Shown here: positions 35,201-46,453 of the stretch, piece by piece
Position numbering within the stretch: the first letter of the stretch is position 1
Layout of the letters: each line of letters starts with the position of its first letter
DNA from: Tyto alba
Lineage: Eukaryota > Chordata > Aves > Strigiformes > Tytonidae
Length of the DNA: 64,000 nucleotides
Direction: 5' to 3'
NCBI RefSeq assembly: GCF_018691265.1
Contig: NW_024881282.1
Coordinates: forward strand, 49,669,122-49,733,121
Position numbers and translations under genes: made by a program
Notes under the pieces: generated by a model
What the model was told of the DNA's origin: nothing
Seen by the model: only the letters and a program-made list of their open reading frames with translations
The model's database searches: none

Positions 35201-35886
35201 GAGTGAAAAGTAAAATGGGAACTCCCCTTGACCAGTATGGAGTCCATGGTTTCCATTCTAGGTGATACATTCAAAAGCCAGGCAGGTTTACTGGGGCCAG
35301 TCTGGACTTACCAACACAGGTAATAAATACAGACTGTCTTTCTGAAAACATGACATACTGCTAAGTATCATTTTAAGTATGAGCACACATGCTTGGCACC
35401 TAAGGACACAAGTTAGATACCACCATCTTGGGAAGATGTGAACTAATGTCTCTCACTGCCTGCAAAGCAGGAACTGGAAAAGGATTATGTCTGTGGGCTG
35501 GCCATTACCCAGCCACAGATTCCTCCCCAATTCCTCTCTTTCCCATTTCCCCACTGATTGCTCCTTAGACAACTTCTACTCTCCATTCTCCTAAATGCTT
35601 AACTCTCATTTTGAGACAGGCAAGTGAACCCATTTCAACCCCTCTAATTATGTGCCCTGTTAATGTCAAGCTGAACAGAAGGAACATGGAGTTTTCTTTC
35701 CCCTGGGTTCACTCCCCAGAGAGGAGCCCTACTGTGAGTGTCAGTTGGCATCATTATGATTGAATTTTCAGTAATTACATCATTATGTGCATTTCCACAG
35801 TATCTGGTATTCTGCAAATGAATTAGAAACACATCAGGATTCAACAAGAGGAACAATACCCTCCTCTACTTGCCTCATCATAACCT
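32291..35886. other. Unique AT-rich sequence; possible conserved non-coding stretch
   Basis: No gene recognised. A33 with one G interruption lies at 33763-33794. The stretch 34.10-34.70 kb is repeat-free, with several TAATTA/ATTAAT homeodomain-type cores, and reads like conserved non-coding sequence; this is impression only. Confidence 0.45.
33763..33794 (+). repeat. Interrupted poly(A) run
   Basis: A22, one G, then A9. No adjacent element body recognised. Confidence 0.92.
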
Positions 35887-35928
35887 CTTTCTTAAATAGA
35901 TTAAATCCTTTCTTAAATAGATCAAATC
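35887..35928. repeat. 21-bp tandem duplication
   Basis: Two adjacent 21-base copies beginning CTTTCTTAAATAGAT, differing only at one base (T in the first, C in the second, at unit position 16). Confidence 0.92.
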
Positions 35929-38900
35929 GGGATAATAACTTTCTTGGGGAACATTGTCTAGAATAATCAGATTTCTCAAGGGAAGATACTGACAATTAAA
36001 TATATCAGGGCTGGACCTCTATCTGACTTTCACAGATACTAATTCTGTAGCTGAAATCCATTGAAATTGGGATAATTCAGCAGATTTCTCAGCTATATCA
36101 GTCTATTTTTAAAAATATTTCGTTTGTCTAGAGCTTTTCTGGAAGGCTGTATTTTTTTACATTGTTTGTTTGTTTGTTTTGAAGATAAAACATACCTTGT
36201 TGACAATAAAAAGTTGCCAGTTCTGAATTCATTTATTAATCCCACATTAAACATTGCTTGGCATTTGAGAGCTTAGAAAACATGCCGTGCTGATGTGAAT
36301 GAGGGAAGGGTAGTATTCAGAACCCACTTGGGACCGTCAAAAAAAAATTAAAAAATCATCAGTGCGGTTGAAATAAGAATGCTGCTGCCATAAAGCTACC
36401 CATATGATCTGACAGCTGGTCCCAAAATGTTTGGAAGACCCCAAAAGAACAGATGTGTGCCCTTTCCTGAATTATTATCACCTTGGAGCTGGCTACAACC
36501 CACTTATTGATCCCTGGATCTCTAACAACATGGTAATGCCTGATCTGATACACATTTAAAACTACCTTTCTTACAGTTCTTAAATGTAGACTACTGATGT
36601 GATAGACTATAATAACAGCCTCCCCTGTCTTGTCAATGTATATGTATGGGCTCTTAAGAGAGTTATTGATCCTTTAAACTCTAATAGATCTTGCATGCTT
36701 ATGAACTCTTTCAAATATACACTACTGACCTGTATGTCTGCACTTTGTATATGTGAATTATTCTTAGGAAACCTTTAAAATATTAATTATCGACAACTAA
36801 ATACATCAGTGTAGAACCTCTGGAGATCTCAGCCTCTTCTGTCGGAACAGCTTCCTCGAAAGCACACTGAGAGACTCTCATTTAGGTCTCATGTTTCATT
36901 TTTTCAGCAGAAATATTAAGTATAGGGCAACTGCTGTCTACTCAAGATTTGTGTTCACTCAGTGTTCTAATGCAGTGTAACATACAAGTGTTTGGTGGAG
37001 CTCAGAACACTAAAAATAACTCAGACATGATCACGGGGAATCACACACTACCAGCTTTTCCTTTCCATACTAATGACTGATTTGACTTACAGATCAAAAG
37101 AAAATGTACAATGGGCCTAATAACAGTAGGAAATGATGTGACAGTTATCTACACACATGGGCTAACAGCAAGCCTTCAAACCTGTGGTCATGCTCCCCCA
37201 TCAGGGAGGCTTAGGTAGGGTTTATCCCTTTAGGGCCCCATGTAGACTTTACTATGTAGACTGCTTTGGTTGTTTATCCCCACAGCTGTCTCAGCTGGAC
37301 CACTACTTGCAAAGTCATTCATCCAAAGTATAGGTTTTGGTGCAGAAGGTTAAAGGAGACTTCTCTAAGAAGTATATTTAAGAAAATTACTGTTATTCTG
37401 CAGATTGGAAACCTTATGTCTGTTTTGTTTCTGGTGCTTTCAAGACTTTTTTGGTCCAAATTTTCTTCAAGTGAATGCCACTGGAGTCAAGTAATTTCAG
37501 CAGCAGCCCACAAACTAGTTCTTTATGAATTATTTCTTACATATCCAAATTCAATGACAGTTTCAAAAAGACTCAGTACTTCACACAAAACCCCTGAGCA
37601 TTAGGTTTTATTTGAATTCCCTTGTCAATATGGATTTTCAGTGGAAAAAAGCCACACAATCTTTCCTGAAATTCACATGTTTTGAAAAAATGCCAACTCT
37701 GACAGCTTTTTGTTTAAGGAAAAAACAAACATTTCAATAATGTCTACATTTGTTAAATGAAATGTTTCACTTTTTGCTTCAAAATTACTTCTGGGAAATT
37801 AAACTGGTTTTAGGTAAAAGAACATTAGAAACACAGAAGTACTGCATGATAAGCTTCTGAATGAAAAGTTTTCAGTATTTCTGAAATTTCTTGTGCCAAG
37901 ACAAAAATTTTTGCAATCTTACTTCATGGGAAAATTCAAATTTGTTTTGTCCTGATTTTGGCCATTTTCCCTCTATAATGAAACATAATATTAGTTATTG
38001 TTAAAATTTTTGTTAGTACAACACAAATCTACTTACCAATATGCAAAATACTGTTCATTCAATGAAGCATATAGCAGAAGGGGTAGACTGAGTTTTTTTC
38101 TTTCAGCCTCACATCCACAAATGGGTGGAACCACCCTGACTATGACTATTCCCTAATTTTTGCATACATGATCCTCATTTTAGACTCCATCATAATGAAT
38201 AAGGCCTCCATCCAGCTTCATGAATGTGAAGAATTAGTCACCTCAGAACTGGGTCCATAAAGATGGCAGGCTGAACAGTATTTTGAGAACTACATAACCA
38301 ATAAAAACCAAAACACTCTTCCTGTCCTCATGACTGTTCTGACCTCTCACTTGAGACTGAAGGACAAAGTTCTTCCTTTCAAAAATTTAACATTGTGCAA
38401 AACACAGTGCAGAAGGAAGCAGAGCTCACTTTGCATTAAGCAGTTGTCAGTGCCCTCATTCAGAACATGACAGCCCTACATCTGGTTGTTCCCTTTTCTG
38501 CCTGAAGAATTTGAAAATCTCTGAGGAGAACATGTTAAACACCATGCCAAAACCTTGCCAGTCCTTCCTAAGGGAGATCCCTGCTCACTTGAAATTTCCC
38601 CTGCAGCTCTTTCACCTTGTGCTGACCTCAGAGATTCACTGGGTAAAGTGTGGTAAGCAGTCTCCTTTGGGAGGACTTGTGCCTCTAAATATTTTATCTA
38701 TGGATTATTTGTTATAAACTGCATAAACTGTTATTGGATTAGAGACTGAGGATAGGTCTCCCAGATCGCACATGAGAGTCCAATTCCTTAGAGTACTTCA
38801 GGATCTTCACCTCACCTTCTGGTTCAGTGATCTAGATAACCCTCACCCTCTGCCAAGTGGAGAGGCTAGAAGAAAGTGGACATCTCTAAGCAGTCTGTGA

Positions 38901-39617
38901 CATCCAAAGATGCTGGTTAATCCACTCCCTGGAGAAGGCTATGTCTCTTTAGGAAGAGAACGACTTGCCCCATCTCCCCCAGAACCTCTTTGATGTTAGA
39001 GAACCCACTTAATATTGTATAAAAAGCAACTGTTCCATATAAAGAGGCCTTGTTTTGAAGGAAAGCAGCAGATGCATTTCATGTAGGTCTGAATCTAGGA
39101 GTTACATCTGGAAAACAAACACAAACTAGGTGCTCCATGTGATACACACAGGAGACCTTGATGTCCTGCCCAGGTACAGGTAAAAGTCCATTAGAACCTT
39201 AATGTAAAAAACTAAAGTATCCAAGTGTCTTCACAGTCAGGCAACATTCAAACAGAAGACTTCAGACTGCAGTTTTAGAGGTATCTAAATCTCCTAAACA
39301 CTTGTTCAAATATTTTAGTGTGTCTTTGCTCTCAGAGAAAAAGTCTACGTAAGAGACAAGTGGTATAAACTATTGTGCCCATATTCACTCCTTTTATTGA
39401 GAATTTAAGCCACAAATTGATTGTGTTCGCTTGTTTGAGACTGGTAGATCCTGGAGCATCTGCAAATAACTTAGGAGTTCTATCCTTCTGTCTAAAGACT
39501 TTTAAACACATTTAACTGAAAAGAAATTCTTATTCCTTTTATCTCTTATTAAATGTGAGACCACTGAGGCATTTTAGATCCTCCCAGTAAATACAACCTA
39601 TTTTGGTCAAATATAAA
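35929..39617. other. Unique AT-rich sequence, no gene seen
   Basis: Contains (TTGT)n at 36162-36180. Open frames of 112 codons or fewer (37266-37604) have no recognised motif. Confidence 0.6.
36162..36180 (+). repeat. (TTGT)n microsatellite
   Basis: TTGTTTGTTTGTTTGTTTT, about 4.5 units. Confidence 0.88.
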
Positions 39618-39715
39618 AGCAGTATTATTTAAGCACTTGTTATGACACCTTAGATATGCACAACATTTTACAGAGAGTAAGGAAATAGTAACTGCTCCAA
39701 ATAGCATGAAGCTCA
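39618..39715 (+). mobile_element. Possible ancient L3/CR1-type remnant
   Basis: Order of AAGCACTTGTTATGACACCT, TTTTACAGAGAGTAAGGAAA and CTGCTCCAAATAGCATGAAG parallels the amniote L3/MIR3-type wording 'gcacttgctatgtgcc ... ctgccccaaagagcttac'. Weak by-eye similarity. Confidence 0.3.
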
Positions 39716-40382
39716 AGAACGTTGCTCCCTGGATGTACTCCCATATGAATAGCCCTTATTGGGGCCAAATCAACATTAAGGTGAACAGAATGGTAGCCAT
39801 ACAAAATAAAGTTACCTAGACCTGAGAAGCCTTCTTTTCTGTGTGGTGTTTTTAAGCAGACAGCAGCATACTGTAAATCCCTAATTGTGTGTGTAAGTAG
39901 TAGCGATCTATCTGTAGGGCATTTCCTGGGGATTTATGGCCAGTTGGGAACAATCTGATGGCCTGAGGTGCAGCCAGAGGCTATTAAACATATTTGATCA
40001 TTTAACCACTTGAATGCTGCTGAGCATATGGTGTGCATGGGGTAGGACATGTTATCAGATACTTCCCTCTGTACCAGACAAATCGTTCTGAGTCAACAAA
40101 GAGTTGGGGCTGGTACTTTAAAGAAATGTTTCTGCTTCTCCCACAGCAGCACTGAAGTTGTGACAAAGCAGAATAAAGATCCACTGAAAATTCCCTGTGC
40201 CATACCCATTATTGTTGTTATAAAATTAAAATACTGGGTAGGGGAATAAGCATAGTAGGGCACAGTAACACTGCAGTAAATAGGGAATAACACTGTTAAA
40301 GACAACACAGTTTCACTACATTGAGATCAGAATCACCCACTGTTGATTTGCTTGGGTGATATATTTTTGTAATTTGTAGTAT

Positions 40383-40478
40383 GGGTGCCTCGCTGTCACA
40401 GTCATGGGTCCTGTTGTTCTGGGATGTGTGCACAGAATAAAAGCCTGGTCCTTGCCCCAGAGAATTTACAGTACAGTT
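40383..40478 (+). mobile_element. Ancient L3/CR1-type remnant
   Basis: TGTCACAGTCATGGGTCCTG, GTGCACAGAATAAAAGCCTG and GTCCTTGCCCCAGAGAATTT line up in order with the reptile/bird L3-like repeat 'cccagtcatggaccaggaccc ... acacagaacaaaaagacagtccctgccccaaagagctt'. The similarity is good for so old an element. Confidence 0.55.
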
Positions 40479-40722
40479 TTAACAATTCTTTGCTGTACAT
40501 CTCTAAATAATTAATTCCCTGTGATCTACATTAGCCATTTCAGTTTACCTGAATTATCTTACAGCATTCTACCTAGCTGATAATCATCATTACCTTTCAG
40601 AGTAAAATGCAACCAGCGATAAGTTTGCTTCATGGAGCTTTGAATAGCTGGAATGTTAAAGAGCTTATTAAAGAACAAATTGACAACAGAAAATTGTATT
40701 CCCCACTATCATTTATCTTAGT

Positions 40723-40748
40723 AAAAAAAAAAAAAAAAAAAAAAAAAA
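40723..40748 (+). repeat. Poly(A) run, 26 A
   Basis: Uninterrupted A26 between two ancient repeat remnants. Confidence 0.93.
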
Positions 40749-40899
40749 GGAAAACCACTATGAAACGACAATGCATTAAAAAGTAAGATTTACTTTCCTA
40801 AAACCTGAGTTTAGGCGGAAAAAAAAAAAGGCCATATAATTAAACTTTTAATCTTTCTACTGGAATATTTAGATCTGAAGTTATCACGGGAGACAACAA

Positions 40900-41009
40900 G
40901 CTAAATTCTGATCCCAGCTGACATCATTTAAAATCCTCAGCATCTCAACTGAATTCAGTGCAATCACTGTGGATTTGCACAGGTGATAATTGGGTCATAA
41001 TCTGGTCCC
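40900..41009. mobile_element. Ancient palindromic amniote repeat remnant
   Basis: Left arm GCTAAATTCTGATCCCAGCT and TTTAAAATCCTCAG; middle CTGAATTCAGTGCAATCACT; right arm GTGGATTTGCACAGGTGATA and GGGTCATAATCTGGTCC. The right arm is an imperfect reverse complement of the left. This matches an old interspersed repeat known from reptiles and birds ('ctaaattctgccctcagttacac ... gaattcaatg ... ggatttacaccggtgtaac ... agaatctggcc'). Confidence 0.5.
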
Positions 41010-41680
41010 TATATACATGGGTTTCCTACATCACATTTCAAAAAACTTATAAAAGCTTTTTCACAGTAAGATTAAAGACCCTGGGGTACCTCTATTTCGC
41101 AAGTTAAAGCCCAAATTGTTTCTGGGCTCAGAATTTATCTGACATAAATTCAGCCTTGGAGCAAATGTCTATAGCCATGTTATGAAACTTTGTAAATGAT
41201 AGGGAAGTTAAGGGTGGATAATATTGTTGCCATTACAAGGGAAGACAAGGGAAACTGCAGGGTTTGTTATGGAATGATTTTAATAATTTTTCAAAAGGAC
41301 ACTCCTTTAAACTCAATACTTTTTAAATTCTACTGAATTTTAGCATCTTGCAAAGGCAAAGCATTCTTGCAAACAAAAAATAATGGTCAGTTCTGGTTTT
41401 GTTGTATCTGATCCTCAGTAGAATTATTATCAATTTTAGGATCAGCTCTGACATAACAACTTAATTCTACATTTATACAGCCAGAGGTGAAGTTCCTGCT
41501 GTTTACTATGTTGCACCCATGAATCTTAGCTCCTTTGATTTTGGCTGACAATCAAGCTTAATGATCAGTTGTAAGGGCCTTGTTGTGACTGTATGTTTTG
41601 TAGCCATATACAGAGCTTCAGCCCAGGTCTGGGACTGTGTGAAAGGGTCAAAAGGGAAGAAAAGATGTTTGCATTACTCC
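41010..41680. other. Unique AT-rich sequence, no gene seen
   Basis: No frame, repeat or element recognised. Confidence 0.6.
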
Positions 41681-41912
41681 ATGTTTTACCTGTGCAGATA
41701 CCTGTCAGGTCATCATCTATGCATCCACGCACTGGGCCTGTCCACTGGGCCATGATGAAGATGAGCTCATCTCTCTTCATTGCCCGATTCAAATGAATGG
41801 TGCACTCTCTCCTGGAGGTGTTGAAGGTGCTGTCATGCAGCAAACTTCTTCAAAGCTTCTGGTTAGGTCAGGACCCTCTGCAGCCAAACAGGTTTTCTAT
41901 GCTGTGTCCTCA
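41681..41912 (-). pseudogene. Unidentified coding-like fragment, frame broken
   Basis: On the minus strand, 41843 to about 41682 translates to a compositionally ordinary protein stretch (starting HDSTFNTSRRECTIHLNRAM and ending DDDLTGICTG), with codon choice richer in C/G third positions than the surroundings. It ends at CACAG|GTAAAA, a plausible splice donor. Upstream, about 41912-41845, a second stretch (LAAEGPDLTRSFEEVC) lies in a different frame; joining the two would need a one-base shift near 41845, where the local frame also meets TGA. No acceptor with a pyrimidine tract is visible. I do not recognise the family. It could be a decayed exon, part of a processed pseudogene or an old retroelement. 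Coding origin is inference. Confidence 0.3.
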
Positions 41913-42389
41913 CTACATCCTATACCTGATCCAACACCATAAAGCCATCCATTTTCTTGTGGCTTTCCCCTGTGGGGACTGTGAACATCCTTATAACTGC
42001 TCTTTCTTTGAGGGTTTTTTACCTCTTTGGGGAGATGTAATAAAGTCAGTGAATTATTCAGTTTATTTTATTTCAAGAGGATCTTTCTTATCTGCTCAGA
42101 GTTGCATTCTATTTGAGGTAAGCAGCTGTTGCTTGGAGACCCACACTTTGACTCTCTGACCTGGTGTTTACATACTGGAGAAACTGTTAGAGGTTACGTA
42201 GCCCCAGCCTTTCCTTGTGATTTTATCCTATAGTATTTCAGACAGTTATTGTTAAAACTTACAAAATTGCAGTTACTGCAATGGAATTGAAAGAGTTAGT
42301 AGACTGGAAAATGGAGGGCAGCTATCTCACCCAAAAAGAGAAGGAGAAATATTGTGCGGTTTCATTTTGCCGGTTTGTTTCCTGTTTGG

Positions 42390-42404
42390 TTTTTTTTTTT
42401 TTTT
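42390..42404 (+). repeat. Poly(T) run, 15 T
   Basis: Uninterrupted T15. Confidence 0.88.
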
Positions 42405-42971
42405 CCCTTTCTAATTTTCCTAATGAACCTACACCAGCTGTCTGAATACTACAGAGGCTCAAAGAAAATTGCAATTTCCCTACTATATACTGACCTGATA
42501 CTGTGTTTTAAGTCTAGTCAGTGTGGGAAATGGTAATTGAAATCACCATAAATTAATTGCTCTGTTTTCAGGCAGTAGAGAGAAAAAATAGTATTGGGTA
42601 CAACAGAATGCAGAACAACTCATGAAAAAAGGTTCAGGCATGTGTATTAAGTGACCCTTGTCTTTCCCCTTTGTCAGGAGAATGATTCATTAGCAAAGAA
42701 AATTTACATTCTTAAATCAGTTCTCATGGCTATAGATCCTGATGCCACAGATACTTACACATATGCCTAATTTTACTCATAGGAATAGTTCCGAGTGGCT
42801 TTAATTGGGCCATTCAGGAATATACATTTTCTGCAGAAAAGTATACAACAGTGTATCAGAACTTGCCACATTGGTCCCACAATTATACTCCATGATGTTG
42901 AGAAGACAGATTCAACCTACCTTGCCTTACCTAGATAAGCCCTGATCACCAAAAAAAAAAAAAAGATGTTT

Positions 42972-43003
42972 ACATAGGGAAATGAGAACATAGGGAAATG
43001 AGA
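42972..43003. repeat. Perfect 16-bp tandem duplication
   Basis: ACATAGGGAAATGAGA occurs twice head to tail with no difference, next to an A14 run (42951-42964). Confidence 0.95.
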
Positions 43004-46000
43004 CTATGTTTCCATTGCTGTCCTCCATATGACACACAACAATTTTATATTCTGCTGAAAGCACTCATGAAGAGTAACATTTGGGATATTCTGACCCACC
43101 ATACATACTTCAGGCTCTGCTTGCCGTCTGTGGCTGCTTCTCACCCTGCCACATACCCACCTGGAAAAAGGTTGTGGCTGTTCACAATTTTCCCATCTTC
43201 TGCCGGGCAGATACTGCAGTCTGAGAACTGCCCTGTGATTTCCTCTGATGAAAAGCCAGTGGAAATGCAAGATGAATTCAGACACATAAGTAAGCTGCAT
43301 GTATAAATTAACTTGATTCATCATAATAAGGCTGACAGAGAACTGCTAAAATTGGCCTCTTCAAACTAGCAATTAAAGATTTATTCTGTGAGCAAACACA
43401 CTTATTAAAGTATTATGCAAAGTATCCACATTTTACTGATTATCATGATAGATCACATTACAAATATTTAGGCTAAAATAGTCACCACAGACAGAAAGAC
43501 TGAATTAGTTAATCATATTGCTGGACTTGTATAGATTAATCTCCTGCTATGGTTTTATTTGGAAGTGTAAGGCTAAATTTCCACATCAAAACTTTAATTT
43601 TCCAAAGCACAACAATTAGCTGTGAAACATGGAGGACAATCATATCCTTCCCTTTTTTCTTTACCCTGTCTTTATTCACATCTGTGTCTGAAAAAAGAGA
43701 AAAAATTAAATACATCATTGATTCAGGAGAAATGTGTAGATTTTAATGAGAAATAGATGGTAGGTTAAGATAAAAGTTTTAATCAGATGCGATCTGAAAT
43801 AGGACACTCTAGGTCAAAGGAATATTTTGAATAAATAAACGGTTTAATAAATTTTAATAATGGAGAAAAGGATGAGGGAAGGAATGGAATAAGAGAGAAA
43901 AACAGAGAGAATTATTAAAAAATTCCTTATTTCAGCCATGAATTTACCTTCATAAAGGAATCCCACTGTATCCTATCCAGGGTGAATGCTCCCACTGCCA
44001 TTTTGTTGTTGGCTTCCATTCCTGGGGTGGTACAGAACAGTCCCTATCTGGAGGACCACAGAGGGGCCTGGGGTTGTTACGCACTGTCGCTCTCACAAGC
44101 TGTCCCCAAAACTAGGAGTGTGCCAGTGCTGCACAGGTGTGTATCAGTTTGTTGGGCTGGACATTTGAAGAATATGCTTAGTTTAGGTCATCCTCAGCTG
44201 GTTCTTCCAAATTGTGCCATCGGGGATGCACAGGATGAAGCAGGTCCAGGTGAGAAGCTCTTACTCACTCAGGGCAGCCAAAGAGACACGGTGCCTTCCT
44301 GGGCCTCTCTCTGTGCAAATATGTTCTCTCAAATTCCAAATATGGAAAAAGGTAACATAAAAAAAGGCCTCATGTTCAATTACATGATCTCGATGCAAAA
44401 GTACAGAGGATCTCATTAGGCCGTGCACAAATTACATATTTGCATTCAGCTGGATAGCATCCATAGGGGTGTTGGATCTGGCAGTGAATGAAGGATGTTG
44501 TCTTAGCTTGAGGCAATTTCTCTGCTTAGTGTTTTGTGGTATTTCCTCTGAAATGTCAACAATTAATACCCACTATTTTCTTATTTTTGCTAGCAGTTCT
44601 CAGTCCATGAAATAAATAAAACGTGAGCCATGAATGCAATCAACAATTCCAAAATGCATGCTGTTTGTGGTTTTCTTTAGCACTCTGACCATTTACTAGG
44701 ATTTAACGCAACTACTGATCTCAGATTGCATTTCTTAAGACAGTAGCTTTTACACTACAGTCTGCAAGCACTTTTCTGGTAACCTTCCTTCTTTAAAAAA
44801 GACACTGTACAAATGCAGTGGGGAAAGCTTTTTGTCTATTTCGTCTAATGTATTTCTCCTTTATTATATATCCCTTTTCATTCCATGTTCTTTTTACAAG
44901 ACTACTTTCAAGAATAATAGAGTTTTAAAAACCTGAGGGGGTTTGTTTGTTTATTTGGGTTTTTTAACCTATTTCTAAGAGAATAGCATTTCTTTCCTGG
45001 ACTGAAAAAAATGGTATGGAGAAGTATCATTCTGCAGCAAACCTGTGTAAGTCAGTCACCAATTAAAGTATATTAGTTTCAAAGCAGGGTAAACTATATG
45101 AAAAATAAGCACATAAAAAGGCAGGAGAAGATTTTTTCAAGAAGAGTTAGACCCATTTAGGTATAAAATAAAGCAGTAGATGTGCAGAAAATAAAACATC
45201 CTTGACGCAACTTTCTTCTGAAGACCATAACAGACAAAATAGCTGCAAATATTTTTTTACAGTTGGTTTTAGAGTTTTGCTTGTTAATGTCACTTGTATT
45301 TCATTTCCTGCTAATTAAAATTTTTAATGTATATTGAATTTATACTAATAACACATGGAAAAATAATAAAAAGTAACTAAATCTCATCAAGGAAATAAAT
45401 GAGGGCTTCTAGTCTGGATCATATCACAACTTCCAAAATTTACTTTGTATAGATTAAGGAAAGTATTGTTGTTGGCCTGAGTTTTGGAACAAGTGGAGTG
45501 TTTTGATTTTATTTTTCCTTCTGAAAGACTGATTTTATATTTAAATGGAAAACACATCAAACTACCAAACATTTTAATGCATTGTATTCTGAAATTTGTT
45601 TCATGCCTTATATTTTGAAAAATTCTATTTGAGACGTTTACTCCCAGGTGCTGCACCTAAAACAAGACAGCAACAGAGGCAGTACAAAAAGGAATGGAGT
45701 CCTGAGAAAAGGCATGTTCTTAGTCTGTTTGCCTGCTTAATTTGCTCAGTTGTGGATGAGCTTGCTATACACACACACTAACCTGGGCAAGTATAAGCCA
45801 GGTCTATCCCAAAAGCTGAAAACTCACTTTAGCAGAGTGCTCTGCTCAAACTAATGTGTTCTGTCATGGATCTATGGCCTCAGAGGAAAATGACAGCTAG
45901 GTCTGTGGGCATCTTGTGGTAGATGAATGATGTTACTGAAATTCAGTAATCTATTAGAAAAAATGAAATGGGAATAATTCATACTGCTGTTCAACCCTCA

Positions 46001-46210
46001 GCCCTTCATCAGGTTGGTATTTTAACTTTAAAAATGCTTAATAAAGGAAAAGATTAGGGAAACAGTGAATTATTACCCCTGCTCTGCTGGGTGGGGCCTT
46101 ACAAGAAAGAAATATTATTGACAGTGCCTTAATAGAGCTAGAGCAAAACAATTTTCAATCTTTCTAAAGCTATTAAGAATACATGTTGGTACTTATATAA
46201 ATTTTATTAT

Positions 46211-46453
46211 TTAGATTTAGCACTGAAATAGCACCGAGTGACATTAAAGGTCAGAATCCAAAGTGCTTTGCATTGTAACAAACACATCATAGGAGACGGT
46301 CCCTTCCTCAAGTGTTAGTCTAAGTTGTCTCAACAGAAAAAGAGTATAAGGGGAAAGCAGACACTGAAGGGACTCATCCATGCTCAACAAAAGTTAGGAG
46401 GTCTATGGCAGAACCAAGAGACTCTCAGGTCTCCAGGCTGTTGACACTGTACC
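46211..46453 (+). mobile_element. Ancient MIR/L3-like repeat
   Basis: In order: CCAAAGTGCTTTGCATTGTA, GGAGACGGTCCCTTCCTCAA, GGGACTCATCCATGCTCAAC, GTCTATGGCAGAACCAAGAG and TCAGGTCTCCAGGCTGTTGA, finishing CACTGTACC. This follows the amniote repeat wording 'cacggtccctgccctcaaggagctt ... gtgacttgcccaaggtcacacag ... tggcagagccaggattagaacccaggtctcctgact ... cactacacc' across more than 200 bases, an unusually complete match for a bird genome. Confidence 0.6.

Larger units (their letters stand above)
41913..46210. other. Mostly unique sequence; small repeats
   Basis: Holds T15 at 42390-42404, A14 at 42951-42964, a perfect 16-bp tandem duplication at 42972-43003 and an exon-like stretch at 43211-43289 (discussed in findings). 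A plus-strand 145-codon frame (43982-44419) has no recognised domain. No gene is supported. Confidence 0.5.

Noticed and set aside
43982..44419. 145-codon plus-strand open frame
   Set aside because: Overlapped by another frame in the same strand, with no domain or known wording; consistent with chance in a less AT-rich patch.
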